Positions 40,906 to 50,478 are shown, counted from the stretch's first letter. The stretch: 64,000 bases of DNA from Halomonas chromatireducens (GCF_001545155.1 NZ_CP014226.1:2586333-2650332), one strand, 5' to 3'. The notes: a model not told the origin generated them from the letters alone. Program-made: numbers and translations.

Positions 40906-41631
40906 CTAGCTCCACAGCTCACCAACCGGCACCTGGGGCCAGTAGTGGGTGGCGATCTGGGCCTGGAACAACTCGGCGGTGGCCAGGGCATCGAGCAGCG
41001 CATGATGACCCTGATACGACGGGAGACCATAGCGGGCCCGACTATCGCCCAACCGTATGGATACGGGAGGACGGCGCATCCAGCGCCGAAAGCGTGCCCA
41101 CAGCGAGAGCCGGTGTCGTCGCGCTTCCAGGGACATGGTATCGATAACGGGAAAGCGAAGCCCCTCACCCAGCCGTGACCTGGCTGCCTCATCCAGAAAC
41201 GGCCGCTCGATATGGCGGAAATGTACCACCGCGAGGCGACCGGCCATGGCTTCGAGCAGCTCAGGCAGTACCGCTGCGAGATCGGGCGCCTCGGCGATTT
41301 CCGAATGAGTGATGCGATGGAAGGTAACCGACTCGCTGGACAGGGGACGGGTAGGCCGCACCACCCAATAGCGGCGCTCGGCCCAGTGAATGCGTCCGAG
41401 GGTGAAAGGCACCAGGCCAATGCTGACAATATCATGGCGGCGCGCATCAAGCCCGGTGGTCTCCAGGTCCAGCGCCACTAGCGGCGCCTCGCCGATGGGC
41501 GTTTCCGGGGCCGGGCAACCGGCGGCGAAGTAGCGTGCCAGATCTGGCTGAGCGGCCTCGCCGGTACGTGCGGCAAGGAACTCCGGCCAGCCAGGGGGGG
41601 GGCGCTGCAGAGACAGGCGATGAGAGAGCAT
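40906..41631 (-). CDS. DnaQ-like 3'-5' exonuclease
   Basis: 241 aa DEDDh exonuclease: motif I ALDLETTGLD (about 51), motif II region FHRITHSEI, and motif III near HHALLDALATAEL (about 207). It resembles the proofreading epsilon-like proteins routinely encoded beside DUF294/CBS proteins. It begins 3 nt after the DUF294 gene on the same strand, so the two are co-transcribed and likely work in one nucleotide-linked pathway. The DNA or RNA substrate is unknown. Confidence 0.87.
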   Translation of the reverse strand: MLSHRLSLQRPPPGWPEFLAARTGEAAQPDLARYFAAGCPAPETPIGEAPLVALDLETTGLDARRHDIVSIGLVPFTLGRIHWAERRYWVVRPTRPLSSESVTFHRITHSEIAEAPDLAAVLPELLEAMAGRLAVVHFRHIERPFLDEAARSRLGEGLRFPVIDTMSLEARRHRLSLWARFRRWMRRPPVSIRLGDSRARYGLPSYQGHHALLDALATAELFQAQIATHYWPQVPVGELWS

Positions 41632-41634
41632 GGC

Positions 41635-43548
41635 CTAGCGAGACCGGCCGCTGCGGGCAGGCATCGGATAACGATACTTCAGGAACTTCTGTGCATTGCT
41701 CAGTACCTGAAAGGCATCCTTGAGGTTGTGCCGTTCGCTATCCTCGACGTTCTCCGGTTCGATATTGTTGTCGGGCATTCGGTCCTGCTGAATGTCGATG
41801 ACCTGATGGCGTATTCGCGCCATGGCAATGAGCTCCAGTGCATATCGCAGCTTCTCGCCAGCCCCCGGTGCCAGCAGCTGGGTGTTGCCGATGGCGTCAA
41901 GCCGCTCAAAGCTGTTCTGCGCCTGAGTACCGCAGGCCAGCGCATGCAACCGAATCAGGTCTACCATGGGTGCCGTTCCGCGTCGCTTTAGGTTGATGGA
42001 GTTGTTGTGCTTGCCATCCTTTTCCATCACGAAGGTGCGGAAAAAACCCAGTGGCGGCGTGCGGTTCAAGGCATTTCGTGCCATGGCCGCCAGGAATAAC
42101 CGGCTGCCAGGCGCTTTCTCCGCTATCAGGTCCTGAAGCTGCTCGACATACGCCTCTTCACCGTAACTGCTGTCCAGGTCGAAGAAGATCGAGCTGTGCA
42201 GCAGCCGTTCCGGGGTGGGATTGTCAATCCAGTCGCTGAAGTAGTGTTTCCATACCGATAAGGGCTGGCGCCACTTGGCATTGGTCGCCATTACCGCCCC
42301 CTTGCAGTAGGTATAGCCGCAGGCATTGAGACCATCGCTGACACGCTCTGCCAAGGCCAGGAAGTAGGCATCGTGTCGTTTGGCATCGAAGTCGTCGGAG
42401 AGCACCAGGGCATGGTCCTGGTCGGTGACGATGGACTGCTCGTTGCGTGCCATGGAGCCGTTGACCATGAAGCAATAGGGAACCGGCGGCGGGCCCAGCT
42501 CCTCTTCGGCCAGCTCCAGCAAGCGACGGGTGAAGCTGCGACCGATGGTCGACAAGGCACTACCTACCATCTGCGAGTTGGCGCCCTCTTCCACCATGCG
42601 TACGAAGGCAGCACGCACGTCGGGGGCCAGCTTGGCCAAGCCCTCGGCGCTGGACTGGTTGAAGATATTACTGACAAGGTAAAGACTGCTATGGGTTTCG
42701 TAGCGGATGATGTCCGAGAGATGCACGATACCCACCGGCCGGCGACGGTGCAGCACCGGCAGATGATGAATGTTGTTGCGCAACATGCTCAGCATCGCCT
42801 CATGCACCGATTCATCGGACTGGATGGTGATCAGTCGTTCGCCGAGCAGCTCGCCAACGGGAGTCTCGGGCGAAAGCCCCTCGGCCACAACCCGCGTGCG
42901 AAAGTCGCTGTCGGTCAGGATGCCACACACCCTCCAGGGCCGGTCTTCGCTATCGGTGAAGGTGAAGCGTGGATTGTCATCCGGTGAATCCAGCACCAGG
43001 GCCGCCGAAGCCTGGGCCTCGCCTATCTGGCGTGCCGCCTCCTGTACCGTCGTGCCAGCCTCGATCATGACGGGATAGCGCGTGAGCAGCTTCCGCACTC
43101 GGGTGATCATCATGTCGTTGGCTTGCTTGTGCTGTTCCACAGCCGCTTCCATGCGTGGTCGGCCAAGCTCCACGAAGTCGGCGAAATGCACGTCGGCCTC
43201 ACAGAGCTTATGAAACAGCGGTTCGGGAATGAAATAGATCAGGGTGTCTTCCAGTGCCCGCGCCGGGAAACGCACCCGATGATTTCGCAGCAGGCTGAAG
43301 TGGCCGAAGATGTCCCCCTCACCCAGGCGATTGTAGAGATCGCCGTTGCGACGATAGACCTCCACCGCACCGCTGCGGATATAGCACAGGTCATGCAATT
43401 CCTGATCGAGTACCAGGATATCGCTACCCGCCTTGAAATAGCTCACCTCCACCTGCCCTGCCAATGCGTCGAGCAGGTCGTCGGAGAGGCTCTCGAAGGG
43501 AGGAAAGCGGCTCATGTGCTGACGAATTTCCAGCAGCTCCACTTCCAT
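41635..43548 (-). CDS. cNMP-binding / CBS / DUF294 putative nucleotidyltransferase
   Basis: 637 aa: N-terminal cyclic-nucleotide-binding fold (about 10-130; LGEGDIFGHFSLL), tandem CBS domains (about 150-275), then DUF294 nucleotidyltransferase-like domain with the GS-motif VNGSMARNEQSIVTDQDHAL (about 363-382, GlnD-like) and a helical C-terminal domain. The layout is that of GlnD-related predicted nucleotidyltransferases whose targets are unknown. Paired with the exonuclease downstream. The residues needed for the cNMP phosphate cassette are not obvious, so ligand binding is uncertain. Confidence 0.88.
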   Translation of the reverse strand: MEVELLEIRQHMSRFPPFESLSDDLLDALAGQVEVSYFKAGSDILVLDQELHDLCYIRSGAVEVYRRNGDLYNRLGEGDIFGHFSLLRNHRVRFPARALEDTLIYFIPEPLFHKLCEADVHFADFVELGRPRMEAAVEQHKQANDMMITRVRKLLTRYPVMIEAGTTVQEAARQIGEAQASAALVLDSPDDNPRFTFTDSEDRPWRVCGILTDSDFRTRVVAEGLSPETPVGELLGERLITIQSDESVHEAMLSMLRNNIHHLPVLHRRRPVGIVHLSDIIRYETHSSLYLVSNIFNQSSAEGLAKLAPDVRAAFVRMVEEGANSQMVGSALSTIGRSFTRRLLELAEEELGPPPVPYCFMVNGSMARNEQSIVTDQDHALVLSDDFDAKRHDAYFLALAERVSDGLNACGYTYCKGAVMATNAKWRQPLSVWKHYFSDWIDNPTPERLLHSSIFFDLDSSYGEEAYVEQLQDLIAEKAPGSRLFLAAMARNALNRTPPLGFFRTFVMEKDGKHNNSINLKRRGTAPMVDLIRLHALACGTQAQNSFERLDAIGNTQLLAPGAGEKLRYALELIAMARIRHQVIDIQQDRMPDNNIEPENVEDSERHNLKDAFQVLSNAQKFLKYRYPMPARSGRSR

Positions 43549-43642
43549 GCGTCACCCCACTGTCAGCACACGATTGAATTGCAGCCCAGTGTGTAAGGGC
43601 ACTGCCCAGCTGTAAAGCGTCTCATGCGAATCGCAAACAGCA

Positions 43643-43668
43643 GAAAGGCCACCCGAAGGTGGCCTTTC
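43643..43668 (-). terminator. Terminator downstream of the DUF4168 gene
   Basis: 11-bp perfect stem GAAAGGCCACC/GGTGGCCTTTC with a four-base loop; on the minus strand it is followed by a T-rich tail, 30 bp after the DUF4168 stop codon. Confidence 0.7.
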
Positions 43669-43697
43669 GTCTTCACGCTACCGGTGGCGGCATCACA

Positions 43698-44093
43698 TCA
43701 TGACTGCTCGGCCATCTGTTGCACGCGCTGCATCAGCTCGGGATCTTGCTGAATGGCGTGACCAATAGCATTGAAGGTATCCACATCGAGACCGCTATCC
43801 TCGACCACTTCCACCATCTTGTCGTTGGCTTCCATACGCACTTCCTGCTGAGTCTGCTCATCCTCAGCAGCGTGCAGGCGCTCGGTGTACTCCTGGGAGA
43901 TTACAGCGATATCCTGAGACGCATCGGCGAACTGCTGCAGCTGGTCATCAGAGAAATCCTGGGCTGGGGCGGCGGCTTGCGGCTGCTGCGGATCGGTCGC
44001 CGGATCTTGCGCTGGGTCCTGGGCGTGTGCCTGAACGGCCATGAGGCCGGCGGTGAGCAGGGCGGCCGAGAACAGTGCAGTCATCCGTTGCAT
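43698..44093 (-). CDS. Exported DUF4168 protein
   Basis: 131 aa. Signal peptide ALFSAALLTAGLMAVQAHA, then a Gln/Pro/Ala/Asp linker and a helical DUF4168 domain (FSDDQLQQFADASQDIAVI ... LDVDTFNAIGHAIQQDPEL). Function of the family is unknown; it is found in periplasmic stress-related contexts. Single gene with its own terminator. The ATG is followed by a second in-frame Met at codon 4; either gives the same mature protein. Confidence 0.83.
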   Translation of the reverse strand: MQRMTALFSAALLTAGLMAVQAHAQDPAQDPATDPQQPQAAAPAQDFSDDQLQQFADASQDIAVISQEYTERLHAAEDEQTQQEVRMEANDKMVEVVEDSGLDVDTFNAIGHAIQQDPELMQRVQQMAEQS

Positions 44094-44301
44094 GAAATAC
44101 CTCCAAACGTATTGCGTGGGTGTGTTGCGTTACGTGGAATTGTGACTAGGCAGGGAACCTTGGGTTCAAAACTTTCATGTAACGGAGTGTAACACTTCTC
44201 ATGGAAGAAATACTTACCCTGCTAGCTTCTCCCTGACACCGGGACACAGTATCGTCGCTACTGTCGCTGCTGCTTTATTCGAATAAGGATGCTGTCTGTC
44301 A

Positions 44302-45222
44302 ATGAGTACCCTCAACCACTCCCGGTTCGACACCGTGCTACTGGCAGGCATGCCGGTACTGTTCGTCGCCCTCTGGAGTACCGGCTTCATCGGCGCCAAG
44401 TTCGGCCTGCCCCACGCCGAACCCTTCACCTTCCTCTTCGTGCGCTTCGTGCTGACCCTTATGCTGCTGGTGCCGCTGGTCAGGCTATTCAAGGGCGGCT
44501 GGCCACAGGGATTGCGACTATGGGGGCACATCGGCGTTTCCGGAATGTTGGTGCATGGCGCCTACCTTGGAGGCGTCTTCTATGGGATCTACCTGGGCAT
44601 GCCAGCAGGTCTGGCCGCGCTGCTCGTGGGCCTGCAGCCACTGCTGACGGCCACCCTGGCCAGCCCCTTGCTTGGCGAAAGAATCACTGCAATACAGTGG
44701 ATCGGGCTATTACTCGGGCTCGCTGGGATCGTGATGGTGCTGGGCAGCAAACTCGACCCCGGGGCTGCCCTGTTTCAAGGCTTCGGCCTGGGCGCACTGG
44801 CCAGCATCCTGGCCGCACTGGCGGGGATTACCCTGGGCACCCTCTACCAGAAGCGCTTCTGCACCGGCATGCCCTTGCTCTCCGGCACCGTGGTGCAGTA
44901 CCTGGCCGCAGGCTGCCTGCTCGGCCTCGGCGCCTTGCTGTTCGAGGAGCGCAGCATCGACTGGAGTCCCACCTTCGTGCTGACCATGGCCTGGCTGGTG
45001 CTGGTTCTCTCGATCAGTGCGATCCTGCTGTTGATGGCGCTGATCCGTCGCGGCGAGGCCTCGCGGGTGGCAAGCCTGTTCTACCTGGTACCACCGGTCA
45101 CGGCGCTGCAGGCCTGGTGGCTGTTCGATGAACGACTGCCGCTGATAGGGCTGGTCGGCATGGTGGTTACCATCATCGGTGTCGTGCTGGCCGTCCGCTA
45201 CAAGCCAGCAGGCCAGGCATAA
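44302..45222 (+). CDS. DMT-superfamily (EamA) exporter
   Basis: 306 aa with ten membrane helices in two EamA repeats (for example PVLFVALWSTGFIGAKFGLP near the start and GEASRVASLFYLVPPVTALQ near 250). Members export amino acids or other metabolites. AAGGA lies 12 nt before the ATG, a little far. It ends 13 bp from the convergent mtgA gene. Substrate unknown. Confidence 0.88.
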   Translation: MSTLNHSRFDTVLLAGMPVLFVALWSTGFIGAKFGLPHAEPFTFLFVRFVLTLMLLVPLVRLFKGGWPQGLRLWGHIGVSGMLVHGAYLGGVFYGIYLGMPAGLAALLVGLQPLLTATLASPLLGERITAIQWIGLLLGLAGIVMVLGSKLDPGAALFQGFGLGALASILAALAGITLGTLYQKRFCTGMPLLSGTVVQYLAAGCLLGLGALLFEERSIDWSPTFVLTMAWLVLVLSISAILLLMALIRRGEASRVASLFYLVPPVTALQAWWLFDERLPLIGLVGMVVTIIGVVLAVRYKPAGQA

Positions 45223-45235
45223 CGCCATCATCGAC

Positions 45236-45949
45236 TCAGTCGGCGGCCAGTCGTTGCAGGTAACTCGGACCGCCGAGGTTGCGCATCTGCTGGCGTATCC
45301 ACTGACTGCGGCGCTCCGTCTGAGGCCCCGGTCGCGCGGCGTCCCAAGCCCGGGGATTGGGCAGTATGGCGGCAAGCCGGCTCGCCTGCACTTCATTGAG
45401 TTGGCTGGCCGATACGCCGAAATAGTGCTGTGAGGCTGCCTCAAGGCCGAACACGCCATTGTCCCACTCGGCGATATTGAGATAGACCTCGAGGATTCGC
45501 TCCTTGGGCCAAAGCGTTTCGATCAGCAGGGTAAACCAGGCCTCGAGCCCCTTGCGGGTCCAACTGCGCCCCGTCCAGAGGAACAGGTTCTTGGCAGTCT
45601 GTTGGCTGATGGTGCTGGCTCCGCGCAGACGCGCGCCGGAGCGGCTCGCCTCCCAGGCACGTCGCATCTCGGCAACATCGAACCCCCGGTGATCGGGAAA
45701 GCGTTGATCCTCGGCGGCAATCACCGCCAGCTTGGCGTGGTCGGAGAGTTCCTCCCACGGGCGCCACTGATGCCTGATGGTCAGCGATTCACCGGAGAGC
45801 CAGGCTTCGGCCTTGCGCTCCAGCATCACCATCGAACCATAGGCCGGCACATAGCGCATCATCAGCACCAGCACGAGCGACAACACGACAAAGGCGGCCC
45901 CGACCAGGGCCGCCCAGCGCAGTACACGAAAGAGAAGGGCGCGAATCAT
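45236..45949 (-). CDS. mtgA: Monofunctional peptidoglycan glycosyltransferase MtgA
   Basis: 237 aa with an N-terminal membrane helix (LFRVLRWAALVGAAFVVLSL) and a GT51 domain: catalytic Glu in AAEDQRFPDHRGFD, then GASTISQQTAKNLFLW, and RKGLEAWFTLLIETLWPKER with the closing second Glu region. It polymerises lipid II glycan strands on the periplasmic face without a transpeptidase domain. Size matches E. coli MtgA (242). Downstream of fghA on the same strand, but a functional tie is unlikely. Confidence 0.94.
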   Translation of the reverse strand: MIRALLFRVLRWAALVGAAFVVLSLVLVLMMRYVPAYGSMVMLERKAEAWLSGESLTIRHQWRPWEELSDHAKLAVIAAEDQRFPDHRGFDVAEMRRAWEASRSGARLRGASTISQQTAKNLFLWTGRSWTRKGLEAWFTLLIETLWPKERILEVYLNIAEWDNGVFGLEAASQHYFGVSASQLNEVQASRLAAILPNPRAWDAARPGPQTERRSQWIRQQMRNLGGPSYLQRLAAD

Positions 45950-45973
45950 GCCACGCCTGACAGCGTTCGTTGA

Positions 45974-46828
45974 TCAGCGTTTGAATAGATACTCGGCATG
46001 ATAGCGCAGGTGGTCCTCGATGAAGCTGGCGATGAAATAATAGCTGTGATCATACCCCGGCTGACGCCGCAGCGTCAGTGGGTGATCGTGTGTATTGCAC
46101 ACCGCCTCGAGTCGCTCGGGCTTGAGCTGCTCCACAAGAAAATCGTCCTCCTCGCCCTGGTCGATGAACAGGGGCTGACTGGACGCCCCCTTGGCCACCA
46201 GCTCGCAGGCATCATACTGGGTCCAGCTGCCGGGGTCGTCGCCCAGGTACTCGTGGAAGGCCTTGCGCCCCCAGGGGCACTGGCTGGGATTGACGATCGG
46301 CGCAAACGCCGAGACCGAGCAGTAGTGACCGGGCCTGCGCAGCGCCATGATCAAGGCGCCGTGGCCGCCCATGGAGTGACCACTGATGGCTTCACGACCG
46401 TTGACCGGAAAGTGTTGTCGAACCACCGAGGGTAGCTCCTCGGTGACGTAGTCATACATCCGGTAATGCTTCTTCCAGGGCTCCCGGGAGGCATTGACGT
46501 AGAATCCGGCACCGGAGCCAAGGTCGTAGCTATCATGCTCGCCCGGCAGGTCGGTTCCGCGGGGGCTGGTGTCCGGGCAGACGATGGCGATTCCCAGCTC
46601 TGCTGCCAAACGCTGAGCCCCAGCCTTCTGCATGAAATTCTCGTCGGTACAGGTCAGCCCCGACAACCACCAGAACAGCGGCACCCGCTCGGTCTCGGCC
46701 TGGGGTGGCAGGTAAATGGCGAATACCATCTCGCAGTCCAGCGCCCGCGAGCGGTGCCGATAGCGCTTGTGCCAGCCGCCGAAGCTCTTGTTGGCGGATA
46801 CCAGCTCGATCTGTTCGGTCATGGTCAT
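45974..46828 (-). CDS. fghA: S-formylglutathione hydrolase
   Basis: 284 aa esterase-D type hydrolase. The nucleophile elbow is SGHSMGGHGAL (Ser about 151); the oxyanion region is LSGLTCTDENFMQKAGAQ, and the His lies in YDHSYYFIASFIEDH near the C-terminus. It hydrolyses S-formylglutathione to formate and glutathione in formaldehyde detoxification; the glutathione-dependent formaldehyde dehydrogenase gene is not in the window. AAGGAG sits 8 nt before the ATG. It is the last host-type gene before the low-GC defence island. Confidence 0.94.
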   Translation of the reverse strand: MTMTEQIELVSANKSFGGWHKRYRHRSRALDCEMVFAIYLPPQAETERVPLFWWLSGLTCTDENFMQKAGAQRLAAELGIAIVCPDTSPRGTDLPGEHDSYDLGSGAGFYVNASREPWKKHYRMYDYVTEELPSVVRQHFPVNGREAISGHSMGGHGALIMALRRPGHYCSVSAFAPIVNPSQCPWGRKAFHEYLGDDPGSWTQYDACELVAKGASSQPLFIDQGEEDDFLVEQLKPERLEAVCNTHDHPLTLRRQPGYDHSYYFIASFIEDHLRYHAEYLFKR

Positions 46829-46947
46829 CGTTCGGTCTCCTTACCCCACTTCTCAATAGACAGCGCCTGGAACGGCATAACAGTCGGGCGCGAATCTCTC
46901 ATGCGTCTTCTAGGATATCGTAACAGCCTCGCGCCTCCGGGCGTCTA

Positions 46948-47889
46948 TCAAAAGCGAAGCACCGAGAAGCCAAGATCCAGATTAACAAGAGAGGCATCAA
47001 GGAACGCAGAAGGAGATTTGATAAAATCGGCAACGCCCTCTGCGGGAATTCGCCGATTATTCATGACCTCCCTGACGGCACTCATCTTCTGCTCGTCAAG
47101 TATTACAACATTATTTTTAATTCTAATTACGCCACCACGCTCATCCAGGTCCAGCTGTCCTAATCGACCCTCTATCTCATCAAGCCCATAACCGTCACCT
47201 ACACTGGGAAAAAGCTCCAGGCTGCCATCGGGCAACTGCTTTGCAATAACACCGACATCTTCGGCCGTTTCCACATTGATTCTTTCAAAGTGGCTAAGAT
47301 CAATATTCATGCCACTGCGCTTGGACAGTTGTAATGTTGCCAGAAGCAACAGGTTCTCGCTGCTTGTCTTCAATGCTTCGGGAAGCTGTGAGTGCCGCTC
47401 CACGGCCTGAAAGGCTTGCAGCTGTGACTGATCTAGAAGAAAGCGATTAGCAGAACCTACCTCCATCAGCGCACCTTTGATACTGCACGGCGCCTGCCCA
47501 CCACCATGCTCTGGAAATATCTTTACAGAAAAAGCCTTGTTGTTTGAGTGCCCTCGAATGGAAACCTTGAACTCACCAGAAAAACGCGGAGGAAGCCCAA
47601 GGATTTCTGCCTGTTCATTATCAAGAGAGGCAGCAACACTAGCGTCGAGGCTGAATCCATTAGGAAAACGCGAGGCAAGCCCCTGCTCTTCAAGCATACG
47701 GAGGACAACGCCCTGTAAATTAATATTTGGCGTACCTCCTCCGGAAAGAAATCTTTCAAACTCTGACTTTTCAAGGTATAGCTTGACACCATCTGCATCA
47801 AACCTAACCTCAAAGCCTTCCGGACCGCCTTGACGATCAGCAGCGTCAGGAAGAATCCTCTTGATGATTTCAGCAAGCCTATTCTTCAT
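46948..47889 (-). CDS. Unrecognised fourth protein of the Zorya-like operon
   Basis: 313 aa from the ATG at 47889 (a GTG at 47892 adds one residue). No family recognised. The N-terminal third is charged helix/strand (IIKRILPDAADRQ), the centre has RFSGEFKVSIRGHSNNKAF, and the C-terminal half contains ENLLLLATLQLSKRSG, GLDEIEGRLGQLDLDERGG and FIKSPSAFLDASLVNLDLG. No Walker box, DEAH box, HNH or PD-(D/E)xK pattern is evident, so it is not a ZorD helicase or a ZorE nuclease. It overlaps the end of the EH-signature gene by 11 nt, so is translationally coupled. It is A/T-rich like its partners. Confidence 0.72.
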   Translation of the reverse strand: MKNRLAEIIKRILPDAADRQGGPEGFEVRFDADGVKLYLEKSEFERFLSGGGTPNINLQGVVLRMLEEQGLASRFPNGFSLDASVAASLDNEQAEILGLPPRFSGEFKVSIRGHSNNKAFSVKIFPEHGGGQAPCSIKGALMEVGSANRFLLDQSQLQAFQAVERHSQLPEALKTSSENLLLLATLQLSKRSGMNIDLSHFERINVETAEDVGVIAKQLPDGSLELFPSVGDGYGLDEIEGRLGQLDLDERGGVIRIKNNVVILDEQKMSAVREVMNNRRIPAEGVADFIKSPSAFLDASLVNLDLGFSVLRF

Positions 47890-49717
47890 CACCCATCACC
47901 CCGCTATTTTTCAGTACCCTCTCGCCTTCGCCCGAGTTGATCCAGTTGAAGTTGGAGACTTGCATGCAGTACCCCTTCAGGTCCAAATACAGCACATGGT
48001 TGATAGCTTTTAAAGGAAGACCCAAATGCCTGGAAATATCTCTTGCCTTGCTATCGGGGTGCCTGTGAAGATAAAGCAATATCTGAATAGCCAGAGGTGA
48101 GAGCACATTATGAGCGCGACTATCATTTGAATGGCTTTCTTTTCGATCAGCACCGGCATCACTGGAAGCTTCACGAGATGGCCGTACCACATGCCTTTTC
48201 GCCGGCCTCACAACGGGAAGCCCAAACCTCGCAACATACCTTCTATAATCCTCTTTGCTGAGGAGGGCCTCGACATCCAGACTAATGCCATTTTCTGCCA
48301 GGAATTCAAATACCTTATTCTGCCAAGTCGAAGGACTATGGACAATGGAAGTATACTCCAGACTGGGGTTCTCTTTCTTGTAGGCCTTAGGCACCATATT
48401 TGTTAAGTCGAAGTGCGAGAGGCTCGCCACTTCATAGCTAAGATGCTTATGGCTTGGCGGAGCCAGATATACCCAAAGCTTGAAGCTATGCGAACCTTCA
48501 ATCAAGTAAAAGTCACCACAATCCAGATAGATAACTGCCTTATCGGAAAGCTGACCATCCAGTTTAATATAATTTACCTTCAACTCATTTTTCAAAATCT
48601 TCCTGACTGAGTACTCGGCCTTGCTTCCAAGCATCAGCCTGGTGTTCTTTATCATCTTCAGACGAAAAAGCCCTTCCAGAAAAGTTTTTCTAGCAGGGAA
48701 CATTCTCTTCAACTCAGCGTTATCAGTAGTTTCTCCATACTGTTCAAGCGCCTGCAGAAAGAGGCGCAGGTCCTGCTTGGCAAACCAGCCTCGCACCTTC
48801 TCGACCCTTTGCTCACCAAGGGGTGCCCACCACTCCCGATAGCTCTTGACCCTGCTAGAGACACGCGGATCGCCGGCCAAGCTCAACATGAAATCCTGCC
48901 AGGCTTCACTGGCCTCCATGACACGGTCAATCAGTACCTCTAGCGCAGCGTGGCCTATTCTTTTTCCATGATTACCATATGGAGCCTTGGAGACATCGTG
49001 ATGCAACAGCTCATCGAAGACAGGAGACCATTCTTGCTCATCTATCTCATGAAGTTTTTCTATATAGTAGTGAGCACGACAGACATCAGCATATCGGCCG
49101 CTATCAAACCCCTTCAAGCCAAACTTAAATAATGCATCCTCCAGTGTCATACCATTCTTGATGGCAAGCTTGACAAGCTGTGCCGGCCCGTCAATCTTTA
49201 GAATCCAGTCGCCCTTTTGCTTTACAACCGAGATCAGATCATCTGCTGTCAGCTCTTCGCCCTGAATCTCAACCTTTTGTATCTGGTCAACAAGGAGACC
49301 CTCAAATACTTCCCTCAGTGAATCATCATTTTCCGAGGAATAGCGATCCAGTCTGTCAAATTCCTGGAAGTATAGCTGGAGCATATTGAGAAGCGGCACC
49401 CTGCCTAGCCTGGGTTGCTGAGCGTCAACCATGATTTCAAGTAGCCTGGGGCTCATCAGCCTCTTGAGCACGTCTGAGTCATCAAGCCACAGCTGGGTCA
49501 GGGCCCGAACGGCTACCCTTTTCTGGAGCAGAGCTGGCAATACCCCGAAGTTTCGACTCCTTACCACATCTAGCAGCTTCCCTTCAGCCATGAGGTAGGC
49601 ATCACCTCGGCCTACATCGGCCTGAACCTTTTTTGTCGATTCAGTAAGCTCGACCCACGGTTCAAGAGACGAGGATTTCCAGCTTATCTTGACAAGCTCA
49701 AGAGGTGGCAAAATCAC
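47879..49717 (-). CDS. zorC: EH-signature protein (ZorC-like) with C-terminal winged-helix segment
   Basis: 612 aa. Region 284-330 carries the EH-signature pattern: GDPR, a WW pair (SYREWWAPLGEQ) and VRGWFAKQDLRLFLQALE; an NHGKRIGHAALE helix precedes it, and LIEGSHSFKLWVYL (about 400) supplies the later conserved E...H. This is the ZorC family of Zorya defence, thought to act on invading DNA. Residues about 545-600 (LAIQILLYLHRHPDSKARDI..HLGLPLKAINHVL) look like a winged helix added to the core. GTG start overlaps zorB by 4 nt. Assigning ZorC rather than another EH protein is inference from context. Confidence 0.75.
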   Translation of the reverse strand: MILPPLELVKISWKSSSLEPWVELTESTKKVQADVGRGDAYLMAEGKLLDVVRSRNFGVLPALLQKRVAVRALTQLWLDDSDVLKRLMSPRLLEIMVDAQQPRLGRVPLLNMLQLYFQEFDRLDRYSSENDDSLREVFEGLLVDQIQKVEIQGEELTADDLISVVKQKGDWILKIDGPAQLVKLAIKNGMTLEDALFKFGLKGFDSGRYADVCRAHYYIEKLHEIDEQEWSPVFDELLHHDVSKAPYGNHGKRIGHAALEVLIDRVMEASEAWQDFMLSLAGDPRVSSRVKSYREWWAPLGEQRVEKVRGWFAKQDLRLFLQALEQYGETTDNAELKRMFPARKTFLEGLFRLKMIKNTRLMLGSKAEYSVRKILKNELKVNYIKLDGQLSDKAVIYLDCGDFYLIEGSHSFKLWVYLAPPSHKHLSYEVASLSHFDLTNMVPKAYKKENPSLEYTSIVHSPSTWQNKVFEFLAENGISLDVEALLSKEDYRRYVARFGLPVVRPAKRHVVRPSREASSDAGADRKESHSNDSRAHNVLSPLAIQILLYLHRHPDSKARDISRHLGLPLKAINHVLYLDLKGYCMQVSNFNWINSGEGERVLKNSGVMGDEE

Positions 49718-50478
49718 TGCGAATCACCTGCAAATGCATCCTGCACCGCTCTATAATCTTCCACCGTGGGGCGTCGGATGGTAAACCTTATATCAATTCG
49801 CCGGTTAGCTCTGAGCTCTGCATCCGTGTCTTGAAACTCTGTAACAGGCCGAGTTTCAGCATAACCACTGACAGAAAATATTGGATGCCCATCCTGGTTT
49901 ATCAAGCTATCCAGCCGCCGCCCCTCAGGAAGGACCTCTAACCAGTGCTGCCAAAGGGAAATTGCACGGAAAGCCGAAAGCCCCCAGTTTCCCTTGCCCA
50001 TCATTCCCTGATACGGTCGATTATCGGTATGACCCTCAACAAAAACGGTATCTAGATAATCTACCCGGTCATCCTGAAGTATTACGCCAGCAAGAACATT
50101 ACCAATTTGAGTCGCTGTGTCCTGATACTGGGGACCAAGATCAAATTCAGCTGTCTCAAAACCGAGAATGTCATTCGGTATACTCAGAACTGTGTCGTTC
50201 TCGCTGACTGAAACACGTATTCCCCTACGCTGCAGCTCCTCGGCTGCTTCATGCAATATCGTTCTCCTCACTTCTTCAGCCTGACGCAGCATCTGAATTT
50301 CTTCGGTAAACTCTTGCTGCTGCTCCTCCAACTGCTCCCTGATCTCCATCAGCTGCACAATAAGCACGACTGACGCCAGAATAAAAATTATCAGCAGCAC
50401 CGACATGATGTCTGCAAAAGACATCCAATATGGATTCTCTTCGTCTACTTGAGACTTTCCACGCCTATGAAAACTCAT
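49714..50478 (-). CDS. zorB: Zorya peptidoglycan-anchor stator subunit ZorB (MotB/OmpA-like)
   Basis: 254 aa. Short cytoplasmic N-tail, one membrane helix (PYWMSFADIMSVLLIIFILA, 16-35) with ion-conducting-type Asp23, a coiled coil (about 45-75) and a C-terminal OmpA/MotB peptidoglycan-binding domain (VFVEGHTDNRPYQG, LSAFRAISLW, ANRRIDIRF). It pairs with ZorA as an ion-driven rotary complex. Start overlaps the zorA stop by one base (TAATG) and the end overlaps the EH gene, giving a tightly coupled operon. Confidence 0.88.
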   Translation of the reverse strand: MSFHRRGKSQVDEENPYWMSFADIMSVLLIIFILASVVLIVQLMEIREQLEEQQQEFTEEIQMLRQAEEVRRTILHEAAEELQRRGIRVSVSENDTVLSIPNDILGFETAEFDLGPQYQDTATQIGNVLAGVILQDDRVDYLDTVFVEGHTDNRPYQGMMGKGNWGLSAFRAISLWQHWLEVLPEGRRLDSLINQDGHPIFSVSGYAETRPVTEFQDTDAELRANRRIDIRFTIRRPTVEDYRAVQDAFAGDSQ

